Virus record (IMG/VR): IMGVR_UViG_3300046004_002881 | Span: 1-32,160 of that record | Source: a virus | Reading direction: 5' to 3' (one strand) | Length of the DNA stretch: 32,160 nucleotides | Shown: positions 1-8,714 of the stretch, piece by piece | Layout: each line of letters begins with the position of its first letter | Position numbering within the stretch: position 1 is the stretch's first letter | Program-made: the position numbers and the translations under genes | Notes under the pieces: model-generated | Seen by the model: only the letters and a program-made list of their open reading frames with translations | Told to the model about the DNA's origin: nothing | The model's database searches: none

Positions 1-147
1 ACAGTCGTTGATGCAAAAGGCCTGCCGGTATTTAGCCAGGAGCAATGGGAAGTATTCGGCTCCAGTAATTTCACTGATGCGCTCATGCTGTTTACGGTAT
101 CAAAGCGCATTAATGGCTTAGACGCAGAGGTCTCAGAAAAAAACTAA
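1..147 (+). CDS. Tail assembly chaperone, G-like, C-terminal part (5' end outside window)
   Basis: Frame 1 is open from the window edge to TAA at 145-147 and gives 48 residues ending in SEKN. Its place directly before the tape measure gene is that of lambda gene G, whose product coats the tape measure protein during tail assembly and is not in the virion. The last sense codons, GAA AAA AAC before the stop, form a slippery site (see the next entry). The identification rests on position and the frameshift architecture, because sequence similarity among these chaperones is poor. Confidence 0.6.
   Translation, partial: TVVDAKGLPVFSQEQWEVFGSSNFTDALMLFTVSKRINGLDAEVSEKN
138..144 (+). promoter_or_regulatory. 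Candidate -1 programmed frameshift site (A AAA AAC)
   Basis: The heptamer fits X XXY YYZ in the correct phase of the upstream frame (gaA AAA AAC) and is followed at once by the TAA stop. The downstream -1 frame has no stop for over 100 codons. A short potential stem, GCGCT/AGCGC with a six-base loop at about 168-183, lies downstream and could stimulate slippage, although it is weak. Confidence 0.6.
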
Positions 148-455
148 CCAGGCGGCCAGAGTTACAGTTTGCGCTGCTACTAGCGCGCAGCTTAGGCAAA
201 ACGCTCGATGAGCTAATGTGCACGATGACCGCCGAAGAGTTTGGATTATGGAAAAGCGAATATGCATTGCGGCCATGGGGTGAGGTAAGGGCCGATGCAG
301 TAGGTGGAATCATCGCCAGCACCGTGGCAAACGTAAGCCGCAATAGTGATACCGCGCCTTATCTACCGGCAGACTTTATGCCTAAATACGGCAAGAAAAT
401 AGAAGTAGCAGCCCCTAGTGATGAGGCGGAAACAAATTTTTTTAATAAATTCTAG
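144..455 (+). CDS. GT-type frameshift extension of the tail chaperone (T-like domain)
   Basis: In the -1 frame relative to the G-like gene, an uninterrupted reading runs from the slip site to TAG at 453-455. This adds about 103 residues. The first ATG in this frame is at 216 and has no convincing ribosome binding site, so translation by -1 slippage at A AAA AAC (138-144) is the better explanation. In lambda and most long-tailed phages the G-T fusion brings the tape measure to the tail tube subunits, and only a small share of ribosomes shift. The tape measure ATG follows 8 bases after the stop. If no frameshift occurs, the alternative is a separate 79-residue protein from 216. Confidence 0.6.
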   Translation, partial: LTRRPELQFALLLARSLGKTLDELMCTMTAEEFGLWKSEYALRPWGEVRADAVGGIIASTVANVSRNSDTAPYLPADFMPKYGKKIEVAAPSDEAETNFFNKF

Positions 456-463
456 GCGCTTAA

Positions 464-2692
464 ATGGCAACGACTAAAGCTGAAATTGTAATTAGTGCGC
501 GCGATGAAACCAAGATGGCCTTTGAGCAAGTCAAAGGTAGCTTGAATAATATGCAGAAGACCTCAGAAAAGTTTAAATCGTCTGATCTATTTAGCCTGGG
601 CACTAAAGGCCTAGGGGCTGCCGCCTTAATTGCTAGCTTTAGTTCGCTTAGTGACTCTGCTACTAAGCTCAATGGCATTTTAAAAAACTCAAGCGGCGGC
701 GCCATTCAGCTTAGCCAGTCATTCACTGACGTGCAAAGAATCGCCAGTGCCGCCCAAGTAGATTTGCTGGGCATAGGTACGGTATATGCCCGCATTAGCA
801 ACAGTTTAAAAGACTATGGCGTTAATCAAAAACAGGTTTCTGATATTACAGAAACGCTGTCACTTGCATTAAAAGTAAACGGTGCTACCGCCGAAGAATC
901 CGCCTCAACTTTACTGCAACTGTCACAGGCCTTTGGCTCAGGCAAACTGGCCGGCGATGAATTTAGGTCGGCTATGGAAGCCGCACCCAATGTAATGCGG
1001 CAGCTTGCTACCAGCATGAAGGTGCCGTTTGGCTCTTTAAAAGATCTGGCAGCACAAGGCAAGATCACCTCTGACGTTTTACTCACTGCATTTACCGATA
1101 AAAACTTTTTAGCCTCATTACGCCAGCAATCTAAAGAAATGAAGACAATCAACGGGAGTTTGACCGAGCTTAAAAACTCATTAACGCTTTCCGTATCATC
1201 ATTTAATAAAGCTACAGGTGCTAGTAATTTACTGGCAACAGGGATTGGCGGAGCTGCCGCAGCATTAAAAGCAATACTTGATTTAGCCGATGGCAGAAAA
1301 ATAAACTGGGACGACTTTATCCCTGGTGGTGGCAAGTCACTTATTGTGGGTAAAGACGGAAAAGTAACGATTGATTTTTTAAGCAATCTCAACAAAAAAG
1401 CGGACGATACCGGCGCGGCATTAAAGCAACTTAATTCCATTAAAATAGATGGCAAGTTTATTGATATTGGCACCATGGACGACTATCAACGCTCGCTAGT
1501 CGCCGGGCGCGAAGCGCTTGATAAATTTTTAGATAATAAAGAGTTTGATAGTAAAACCGATGCCCAGAAAAAGCAGCTATTAGGCTTAGCCACTGCATTT
1601 AAAGAGGCAGTCAAAGATGTGCCGGTAGGCTCAGAACAATACATCACCGCTTTAAAAAGAGTAAAAGACAAAGAGGCGGAAATACTCAATACGGGTAAAG
1701 ACAAAGCCCCGAAAAAAGACGTAGATATAGAGGCCGCCAAACGCTTTGTTGAAAACCTGCAAAAAGAGAGAGATACCTTAACCTATGCAAAATCAGCTTT
1801 GGTTGGCTACGATGCCGCGCAGCTAAAATTAAACGTCACCCAGCGATCAACAGTTGAAGGCTTGGTTTTACAGCTTAAAGCTACTGAGGACTTAAAAGCA
1901 GAAACTGAAGCCTGGGCTGAGCAAGTTAAGCTCAATACGCAGTACGACGATGCACAACTGGCACAACTTGAAGAAGCCAGCAGTATTGAAGAGACGCGTA
2001 AAGAATCGCTGCGTACCATGGCCTATGAGCTGAAAAAAACCCTAGACCCGACCATTGCCATGGCTGAAGCGCAAAGCAATCTTAATGACATGCTATCCGA
2101 AGGCCTGATCGATCAAGACGAATACGCCGCCGGTATGGAGAATGCGTCCGAGGCCGTTCGCCTCTTGTCAGAAAAGGGCCAAACGGATATTGCGGACCTC
2201 AAGCGCGCAGTTGAAGGCTTTGGTCGCCAAGCCAGCCAAGAGTTTGTCGACTTTGCCTTTTCAGGTAAAGGCAGCGTGGGCGATCTAGTCACCTCGGTAT
2301 TAAAAGACCTGGCACGGCTGAGCATTCAAAGAAAACTATTAGACCCATTGCTTAAAGGCTTTGATAGCTCTTTATCTGGCAGCAAGGGCGGCGGTTTTCT
2401 TAAGTCGATGTTTGGCGGTTTTTTTGCAAATGGCGGCAGCCCACCACTAGGCAAAGTTTCAGTGGTTGGTGAGCGTGGCCCAGAGCTTTTTGTGCCCAAT
2501 ACGGCCGGCACTATTATTCCGAACAATTTTGGCGGCGGCGGCAATAACTATAACGTCAATGTTAGCGTTGATGCTACTGGCGGCAGCGTGGCTGGCAATG
2601 AAAACAAAGCCAATGACCTTGGCCGGCAAATAGAAGGCGCTGTGCGTGCCGTGCTGCTCAAAGAGAAACGTCCGGGCGGGGTGCTAGCATGA
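464..2692 (+). CDS. Tail tape measure protein
   Basis: This 742-residue protein sets the length of the phage tail tube and is ejected on infection. Residues about 70-210 match the tape-measure N-terminal domain in style, with phrases such as DLLGIGTVYARISNSL, LLQLSQAFGSGKLAGDEFRS and APNVMRQLA. The middle (about 400-580) is lysine/glutamate-rich and likely alpha-helical. Near the C-terminus GERGPELFVPNTAGTIIPN is typical of the family, followed by a glycine/asparagine-rich tail. It follows the G/GT chaperone and its stop overlaps the start of the gpM-like gene (ATGA). At roughly 0.15 nm per residue, the known ruler relation, it predicts a tail of about 110 nm. Confidence 0.92.
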   Translation: MATTKAEIVISARDETKMAFEQVKGSLNNMQKTSEKFKSSDLFSLGTKGLGAAALIASFSSLSDSATKLNGILKNSSGGAIQLSQSFTDVQRIASAAQVDLLGIGTVYARISNSLKDYGVNQKQVSDITETLSLALKVNGATAEESASTLLQLSQAFGSGKLAGDEFRSAMEAAPNVMRQLATSMKVPFGSLKDLAAQGKITSDVLLTAFTDKNFLASLRQQSKEMKTINGSLTELKNSLTLSVSSFNKATGASNLLATGIGGAAAALKAILDLADGRKINWDDFIPGGGKSLIVGKDGKVTIDFLSNLNKKADDTGAALKQLNSIKIDGKFIDIGTMDDYQRSLVAGREALDKFLDNKEFDSKTDAQKKQLLGLATAFKEAVKDVPVGSEQYITALKRVKDKEAEILNTGKDKAPKKDVDIEAAKRFVENLQKERDTLTYAKSALVGYDAAQLKLNVTQRSTVEGLVLQLKATEDLKAETEAWAEQVKLNTQYDDAQLAQLEEASSIEETRKESLRTMAYELKKTLDPTIAMAEAQSNLNDMLSEGLIDQDEYAAGMENASEAVRLLSEKGQTDIADLKRAVEGFGRQASQEFVDFAFSGKGSVGDLVTSVLKDLARLSIQRKLLDPLLKGFDSSLSGSKGGGFLKSMFGGFFANGGSPPLGKVSVVGERGPELFVPNTAGTIIPNNFGGGGNNYNVNVSVDATGGSVAGNENKANDLGRQIEGAVRAVLLKEKRPGGVLA

Positions 2693-3018
2693 GTGATTTT
2701 AATTATCAGCCCAGTTATAACGTCAGTATTACCAAGGCACCACGCATTAAAGCCGTGAGTTTTGGCGATGGCTACCAGCAGCGCGTTGCCGATGGCATCA
2801 ATAATACCCCGCAGCAATGGGCGCTTAATTTTCAGGCAAGCAAAGACGACATTATTGCCATTGATGCATTTTTAAGTGCGCGTAATGGCTTACTGGCTTT
2901 TACCTGGACACCGTCTGGCATGGCTGAGATTACGGTGATTTGCCGCGACTGGAGCCGCAATATTATTGCGCCCAATGCCGGCACGATTAGCGCAAAATTT
3001 GAGCAGGTTTTCGAATGA
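2689..3018 (+). CDS. Minor tail protein, lambda gpM-like
   Basis: The 109-residue product has the layout of the Phage_min_tail family: an N-terminal PSYNVSITKAPRIKAVSFGDGYQQR and a compact beta-rich rest with WTPSGMAEITVICRDWS. In lambda, gpM is part of the tail-tip complex near the distal end of the tube. The gene overlaps the tape measure by the ATGA motif, and its own stop overlaps the next ATG (3015), showing translational coupling. Size matches gpM (109 residues). Confidence 0.85.
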   Translation: MSDFNYQPSYNVSITKAPRIKAVSFGDGYQQRVADGINNTPQQWALNFQASKDDIIAIDAFLSARNGLLAFTWTPSGMAEITVICRDWSRNIIAPNAGTISAKFEQVFE

Positions 3019-3704
3019 TTACCGCTGATATTCAACTAGCCGCAGCCGGTAGTTTAGTCGAGTTTTATAAAATAGACTTGCTGCCCATTGGCGTCAATGA
3101 ACAATATTATTTTCATAATGGCGTGAATGAGCTGGGCAATGACGTTACGTGGCAAGGCCAAGCTTATATACGATTTCCAATTGAGGCCGAAGGCTTTGAA
3201 CAAAATGGCACTGGCCAGCAGGCGCGGCCATTATTACGGGTCGCTAATGTCACTGGCCTGCTTGGGGCCTTGGTTGCACAAAACGGCGACTTAGTGCGCG
3301 CAAAATTTACCCGCAAGCGTACCTTTTTAAAATACCTAGATGCTGTCAATTTTGCTGCAGGCAATGCCATGGCAGATAGCAACGTGCATTTGCCTGATGA
3401 AATATGGGTGATTGATCGTAAGGCAACGCAAACAGCCATGTTTGTTGAATGGGAACTAGCCAGTAACCTGGATTTAACCGGGGTGGTACTACCTAGACGG
3501 CAATGTATTCAAAATGTTTGCACCTGGCAGTACCGGTCTGCAGAGTGCAGTTACGCCGGCGCTGCGGTTGCTGATATTAACGATGCAGCAACCGCAGACC
3601 CATTAAAAGATGTATGCGGTAAACGCCTACAAAGCTGCCAACTACGCTTTGGCAATAACGTGCTGCCTTATGGTGGCTTCCCTGGCGTGGGGCTGACAAG
3701 ATGA
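3015..3704 (+). CDS. Minor tail protein, lambda gpL-like
   Basis: This 229-residue protein resembles phage minor tail protein L, a tail-tip component whose C-terminal domain binds an iron-sulfur cluster. The C-terminal part holds five cysteines (164, 169, 178, 201, 208) in the expected arrangement, including CIQNVCTWQYRSAEC and CGKRLQSCQLRFGN. It ends with LPYGGFPGVG, the usual end of the family. The gene overlaps both neighbours by four bases. That the cluster is [4Fe-4S], as reported for lambda gpL, is taken from the family and is not visible here. Confidence 0.88.
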   Translation: MITADIQLAAAGSLVEFYKIDLLPIGVNEQYYFHNGVNELGNDVTWQGQAYIRFPIEAEGFEQNGTGQQARPLLRVANVTGLLGALVAQNGDLVRAKFTRKRTFLKYLDAVNFAAGNAMADSNVHLPDEIWVIDRKATQTAMFVEWELASNLDLTGVVLPRRQCIQNVCTWQYRSAECSYAGAAVADINDAATADPLKDVCGKRLQSCQLRFGNNVLPYGGFPGVGLTR

Positions 3705-4411
3705 TAGCGGCTAGCTTAATATCTGCAGCTACCATGCATGCCTTGCAAGCCAGCCCAGCAGAGTGCTGCGGCTTGATTGTGGCTATTAATCGGCGGCATA
3801 TTTATCTTCCATGCAAAAACTTGGCTGCGGCTAACGAGCATTTTATTATTGACCCGCTCGACTATGCAGCTGCTGAAGATAAAGGCCAGATCATTGCCAT
3901 TGTGCACTCACACCCATCGACCAATCCTGCGCCTAGCCAGACCGATCTTATCGGCATAGAGCGCAGCGGATTACCCTGGCTAATTGTTAACCCGCATACA
4001 GGCGCGCATACCATCACTATGCCTAGCGGCTATATTGCGCCGCTCATTGGGCGTGAGTTTCACCATGGTGTGCTCGACTGCCTGAGTTTGATTCGAGATT
4101 ACTACAAACAGACACTTAATATTGATATTCCAGATTACGTGCGCCAAGACCAGTGGTGGCTAAAAGGCGAAAACCTATACCGCGACAAGTTTACAGAATG
4201 CGGCTTCTTTGATGTGCCACTAGAAACGCTACAGCAACACGACATTTTAATCATGCGCATGGCCTCGCCGGTAGAAAATCACGGCGCGGTCTATGTGGGC
4301 AATAACCAAATTTTACAGCATGTGTCTGGCCGGCTATCAAGCCGCGATGTTTTTGGCGGCTATTGGCGCAAGGCCACCACGCTATTGATTCGGCACGGGA
4401 GTTTAATGTAA
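3701..4411 (+). CDS. Tail tip peptidase/assembly protein, lambda gpK-like (JAMM + NlpC/P60)
   Basis: The 236-residue protein fuses two peptidase folds. The N-terminal half is a JAB1/MPN (JAMM) domain with Glu21, His69-Ser-His71-Pro and Asp82 as metal ligands. The C-terminal half is NlpC/P60-like, with Cys127 in HGVLDCLSLIRDYY, His194 in ENHGAVYV and His207. In lambda-type phages gpK is needed for tail-tip assembly and may act on peptidoglycan at DNA entry. All catalytic residues of both domains are present, so it is probably active. The stop overlaps the next start in TAATG. Confidence 0.9.
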   Translation: MIAASLISAATMHALQASPAECCGLIVAINRRHIYLPCKNLAAANEHFIIDPLDYAAAEDKGQIIAIVHSHPSTNPAPSQTDLIGIERSGLPWLIVNPHTGAHTITMPSGYIAPLIGREFHHGVLDCLSLIRDYYKQTLNIDIPDYVRQDQWWLKGENLYRDKFTECGFFDVPLETLQQHDILIMRMASPVENHGAVYVGNNQILQHVSGRLSSRDVFGGYWRKATTLLIRHGSLM

Positions 4412-5016
4412 TGGTCACCATATTACTTTATGGGCATTTGGCCCAACAATTTGGCAAGCGTCATCAGTTTGATATTGCAACGCCTGCCGAAGCAATCAGA
4501 GCCATGAGTGCTAATTTTAAAGCGTTCAAAGCCTCAATTATGCAAGATGGGCGCGCAGCCTACAAAATTGTTGCGGGTACCGAGAATCGCTCTGATGAAC
4601 AAGCCCTGCAGCTGCCAGTTGGCCAATCAAACACCATTAAGATCATTCCTATTGTGATGGGTAGTAGCGGCTTAGGGCGGGTTATTTTAGGCGCGGCCTT
4701 GATTGCGGCCTCGTTTTATTTTCCTTATGCCTCAGCTACTTTAAAGTTTGGCTTATATTCCAGCTCGATAAGTCTGGCTGGCGTTGCATCTAGCATCGGC
4801 TTTTCACTGGTATTAGGCGGCGTTAGTCAAATGTTATTTGCTGCACCAAAATCGCAATCAACAACAACAGAGCGTCCAGACAACAAGCCCAGCTATGCTT
4901 TTAGCGGCGCAGTGAATACCGTTGGCCAAGGTAACCCGGTGCCCTATTTCTTTGGCGGGCCGCTACGCATTGGCTCACAAGTGATTAGTGCCGGATTAGT
5001 GACTGAGAATATATGA
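4411..5016 (+). CDS. Tail assembly protein, lambda gpI-like
   Basis: Translation from the ATG at 4411 gives 201 residues. The start is set by the TAATG overlap with gpK and by an upstream GGGAG at 4397-4401. A longer reading from 4363 would lie inside gpK and is rejected. The N-terminal 80 residues look ubiquitin-like. A hydrophobic glycine/alanine-rich middle (about 85-145) follows, then a C-terminus with AFSGAVNTVGQGNPVPYFFGGPLRIGSQV, all usual for gpI. It acts with K, L and J in building the tail tip. The stop overlaps the gpJ-like ATG. Confidence 0.85.
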   Translation: MVTILLYGHLAQQFGKRHQFDIATPAEAIRAMSANFKAFKASIMQDGRAAYKIVAGTENRSDEQALQLPVGQSNTIKIIPIVMGSSGLGRVILGAALIAASFYFPYASATLKFGLYSSSISLAGVASSIGFSLVLGGVSQMLFAAPKSQSTTTERPDNKPSYAFSGAVNTVGQGNPVPYFFGGPLRIGSQVISAGLVTENI

Positions 5017-8000
5017 ACAAACAACTAATACAAGGTAGCGGCGGTGGTGGCAAAGGTGGCGGTGGCGGCAGCGCTCGCGCACCAGTAGAAGCCGCAGACA
5101 GCTTACAGTCTGCGCAATACGCAAAAATTCTCGATCTAATCGCTGAGGGTGAAATCTATGGATTAGTAGATGGCCTAAAATCCATTTATCTTGATGATAC
5201 GCCATTACAAAACCCAGATGGCAGCTATAATTTTAGCGGCGTGACTTGGGATGAGCGGACCGGTACGCAAACACAACTGCCAGTCGCTGGCTTTGATTCT
5301 AGCGAGGCAGAGTCCCCAGTTGGGCTAGAAATAACAGCGGCTAACAGCGTTACAAAAACGATTGATGGCGCTAATAACACCGCCGTGCGCATTACGCTGA
5401 GCGTACCTTCCCTAACGCAGCAAAATACCAGCACCGGCGATATTAATGCGACATCTGTGGCGATTGCCATTGATATACAAAACAACGGCGGCGGCTTTAT
5501 AGCAGCAGCGCTGCGTAAAATATACACAACCAATAATTTCAACCTCACCGCTATCGGCGCTGTCACCGGCGTTGCCTCATCAGCATTTTATGTAGCAGTT
5601 TCATGGGTCGGAGAGGCCGCAAAAGCGCCACAGACATTAACAATGCAACTACAGTATCGGCAGCTAGGCAGCCCAACCTGGCTAACCTACACCAGCTTTA
5701 GTTTTAGTGGCGGTTCATATGCCTCCGTTAATGATAGCCCGGTAACTTGGTTTGGAAATACAGGATCCCCCGGGTCAATTGGCAGCGGCAGCAAGACCTT
5801 TAATTTAAACCTGCCGCATGCGCAATACGAATTTAGAGCATTAAAAATTTCAGGCAGTATCAGCTATGCGGCATCGCGTCAGATGTGGTCTTATTATAGC
5901 GGCGGCACTTATACTGGCATGCAGTATGGGGGAAGCGTATCAATCGTGAGCGGAGAAATATATCAGCCAGTCAATAGCGATATTATTTCTGGAAAAACCA
6001 GCAGCAAATATCAGCGTGCTTACCGCATAGAGTTGCCATCACCGGGGCCTTGGGATATTCGTGTACGCCGACTAACTGCAGATAGCACCTCGGTTGCACT
6101 GCAAAACAAAACCTTCTGGGATAGCTATACCGAAATTATTGATGCAAGGCTCGGTTACCCAAACAGTGCGCTGCAGGCATTGCGCATAGACTCCAAGCAG
6201 TTTACAAATATTCCGGTGCGCGGCTACGAAGCTAAAGGCATTTTAGTCAAAATACCAAGCAACTATAATCCGCTGACCAGAGCCTATAGCGGCATATGGG
6301 ACGGCACATTTAGCATTGACTGGACCGATAATCCAGCCTGGGCATTTTATGACATTATTGCCAACGCGCGTTATGGTCTGGGTGAATTTGTCAGCGAAGA
6401 TTCCATTGATAAATGGGCGCTTTATGAAATAGCGCAGTATTGCGATGAAATGGTTGATGATGGATTTGGCGGTATTGAGCCTAGATTTACTGCATCGATT
6501 TATATTCAAACGCAGGAAGAAGCTTATAAAGTCATTGGAAACATCGCCAGCATATTTCGCGGCATGGCTTACTGGGCATCTGGAAGCATTACTGCCAGCC
6601 AAGATGCGCCTAAGGATGCATCAGCACTATTTAACCAGGCGAATATTGTGGGCGGCATGTTCAGCTATTCTGGCAGTAGCGCCCGTGTGCGCCACACGGT
6701 TGCCCTAGTCGCATGGAATGACCCTGCTGATGCCTACCATCAGAAAATCGAGTATGTTGAAGACAGTGCGGGCATTGCGCGCTATGGCGTCATTAAAACA
6801 GATTTAGTTGCCATTGGCTGCACCTCGCGCGGGCAGGCTAGCCGCATGGGCCGCTGGTTAATTTATAGTGAGCAAAACGAAACCGAAACCATTACCTTTC
6901 GCGCGGCGATGGATGCGGTTTATGTTTCACCCGGCGATATTATCAAAACGCATGATACCAATCGTGCCGGCGCACGTTTTGGTGGGCGCATTATTGACGC
7001 TACATTAAGTAGCATTACGCTAGATGCGCCGGTGACATTAGATACGGGCATTAATTATGAGCTTTCATGCGTATTGACTGATGGCAGCATAGAAGTTCGC
7101 GCCATTACCAATGCGGCCGGCGTGCATAGCAACATTACATTAAGCGCAGATCTTAGTGATGTGCCGCAACAGTATGCAATTTGGCTAATCAATGGCGCAA
7201 ACCTTAATCTTGAGCAGTGGCGAGTAGTCAGCATTGCTGAAGTTGATAAAACACAGCTAGACATTACCGCCTTGGCATATCGCCCAGAGAAATACGCCGT
7301 GGTTGAAGATGGCTTAATTTTGCAGCCGCTTCCTGTTAGCTTAATTAATACCGGTCAACCGCTGGCACCTGCAGGCCTAACTATAGCCGAGTCATTGTAT
7401 ATGGCCGGTCTTGGCGTAGTTGGCGTTAAAGCATTATTTAGCTGGGAGTCTGTTGCTGGGGTTGCTAGATACACGGCCATCTACCAAAAATTAAATGAAG
7501 CACCAGTTATTATTGAAAACATACTCACTACTAGCTATGAAATAACGGCGCTGACTGAAGGCAATTATACGTTTTCTGTTTATTGCACCAATGCGCTCGG
7601 CAGACGTAGCAAAACTAGCAGCCTAGAGTTTGAAATATTGGGCAAGACTATTGCCCCTAATGATATTGCCGACTTCGTTTTGTCTTCACTGGGCTCACTA
7701 GGCTTATTTGGCTGGAGCCCGAGCACCGATTTAGATGTGATCGTTGGCGGCAAGGTGCTGTTTAGGTTTAGCCCAGATATTAATTCACAGTGGGATAGTG
7801 CCGCGGCATTAAGCACACAAACACCAGGCGCAGGCAGCACACAAACACTGCCGTTACAGTCAGGCATTTACTTTGCAAAATTTGAAGATAGCAGCGGCAA
7901 CCAGTCAACTAACGCGACTAGCATTATTACCGATGCCGCCAGCGTTCAGCAGTTAAATTTCTTGAGTTTAATCGCTAGCCAGCCGGACTGGTTAGGCGAG

Positions 8001-8702
8001 AAATTTAATACACAATATTCGCCTGATCTGCAGGCCCTGGTATTAACAAGTAGTGAGCTATGGGATAGCAGTGAGCTGATTGATGCTATTGATGACGTTG
8101 ATTTTGGCGGCGGCGTGAACTTATCTGGCAGCTATGCCGTAGGCGCACTGGATATCGGCTCGGTACAAACTAGCCGCGTATCAGGCATGGTGGAGTCCTT
8201 TGGCATTGACCTAGTGGATACCTGGGATTCTGACGAGCTAATAGATTCAATTGATGCCATAGACGGCGCCGTAGTTAGCGATGTTTCTGCAATTATGTAT
8301 GCCAGATATACCAATGACAACCCGGCAATATCGGCTATATGGACGCCATGGCAGCCGCTCGTGCTAGAAGATATTAATGCCAGAGCTTATGAGTTTGAGC
8401 TTAGATTAACTAGCGGCAATACATTCCACAATGTAGTAGTGCGCCGAGCAGAGGCGCAGGTAGATATGCCGGACCGCATAGAAACTGGCAATGATATTTC
8501 TAGCGGCATGGCTATGCATACCATTATCTACAGCAAAGCCTTTCAAGTGACGCCTGCGCTATCGATTACTGCACAAAATATGGCGACGGGTGACTACTAC
8601 GCATTAAGCAATAAAACTGCGGCAGGATTCACACTTGAATTCAAGAATGCCGCCGGTACCAACATTAACCGAACTTTTGATTACATCGCAAAAGCTTTTT
8701 AA
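5013..8702 (+). CDS. Tail tip / host specificity protein, lambda gpJ-like
   Basis: This 1229-residue protein opens with a glycine-rich segment (GGGGKGGGGGSARAPVEA) followed by LQSAQYAKILDLIAEGEIYGLVDGLKSIYLDDTP, the signature start of gpJ homologues. It forms the central tip that closes the tail tube and touches the host receptor. The middle contains the baseplate-hub-like core (about 400-700) and a fibronectin type III-like segment at about 800-880. Residues about 1027-1110 contain a repeated ELWDSSELIDAIDDVDFGG / DTWDSDELIDSIDAIDG element. The DGR-diversified fibre gene lies 12 bases downstream, suggesting two host-contact proteins on the tip. Confidence 0.9.
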   Translation: MNKQLIQGSGGGGKGGGGGSARAPVEAADSLQSAQYAKILDLIAEGEIYGLVDGLKSIYLDDTPLQNPDGSYNFSGVTWDERTGTQTQLPVAGFDSSEAESPVGLEITAANSVTKTIDGANNTAVRITLSVPSLTQQNTSTGDINATSVAIAIDIQNNGGGFIAAALRKIYTTNNFNLTAIGAVTGVASSAFYVAVSWVGEAAKAPQTLTMQLQYRQLGSPTWLTYTSFSFSGGSYASVNDSPVTWFGNTGSPGSIGSGSKTFNLNLPHAQYEFRALKISGSISYAASRQMWSYYSGGTYTGMQYGGSVSIVSGEIYQPVNSDIISGKTSSKYQRAYRIELPSPGPWDIRVRRLTADSTSVALQNKTFWDSYTEIIDARLGYPNSALQALRIDSKQFTNIPVRGYEAKGILVKIPSNYNPLTRAYSGIWDGTFSIDWTDNPAWAFYDIIANARYGLGEFVSEDSIDKWALYEIAQYCDEMVDDGFGGIEPRFTASIYIQTQEEAYKVIGNIASIFRGMAYWASGSITASQDAPKDASALFNQANIVGGMFSYSGSSARVRHTVALVAWNDPADAYHQKIEYVEDSAGIARYGVIKTDLVAIGCTSRGQASRMGRWLIYSEQNETETITFRAAMDAVYVSPGDIIKTHDTNRAGARFGGRIIDATLSSITLDAPVTLDTGINYELSCVLTDGSIEVRAITNAAGVHSNITLSADLSDVPQQYAIWLINGANLNLEQWRVVSIAEVDKTQLDITALAYRPEKYAVVEDGLILQPLPVSLINTGQPLAPAGLTIAESLYMAGLGVVGVKALFSWESVAGVARYTAIYQKLNEAPVIIENILTTSYEITALTEGNYTFSVYCTNALGRRSKTSSLEFEILGKTIAPNDIADFVLSSLGSLGLFGWSPSTDLDVIVGGKVLFRFSPDINSQWDSAAALSTQTPGAGSTQTLPLQSGIYFAKFEDSSGNQSTNATSIITDAASVQQLNFLSLIASQPDWLGEKFNTQYSPDLQALVLTSSELWDSSELIDAIDDVDFGGGVNLSGSYAVGALDIGSVQTSRVSGMVESFGIDLVDTWDSDELIDSIDAIDGAVVSDVSAIMYARYTNDNPAISAIWTPWQPLVLEDINARAYEFELRLTSGNTFHNVVVRRAEAQVDMPDRIETGNDISSGMAMHTIIYSKAFQVTPALSITAQNMATGDYYALSNKTAAGFTLEFKNAAGTNINRTFDYIAKAF

Positions 8703-8714
8703 AAAGAGAGAATT

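Noticed and set aside
216-455. Independent 79-residue gene starting at 216
   Set aside because: No good ribosome-binding site, and the frame is open back to the slip site. The frameshift extension explains it better.
826-1476. 216-residue reading on the minus strand inside the tape measure gene
   Set aside because: Antisense shadow of a well-supported gene, with low-complexity composition and no domain.
4363-4410. Earlier start for the gpI-like gene
   Set aside because: It lies inside the gpK-like gene. The TAATG overlap at 4409-4413 with an upstream GGGAG is the expected start.
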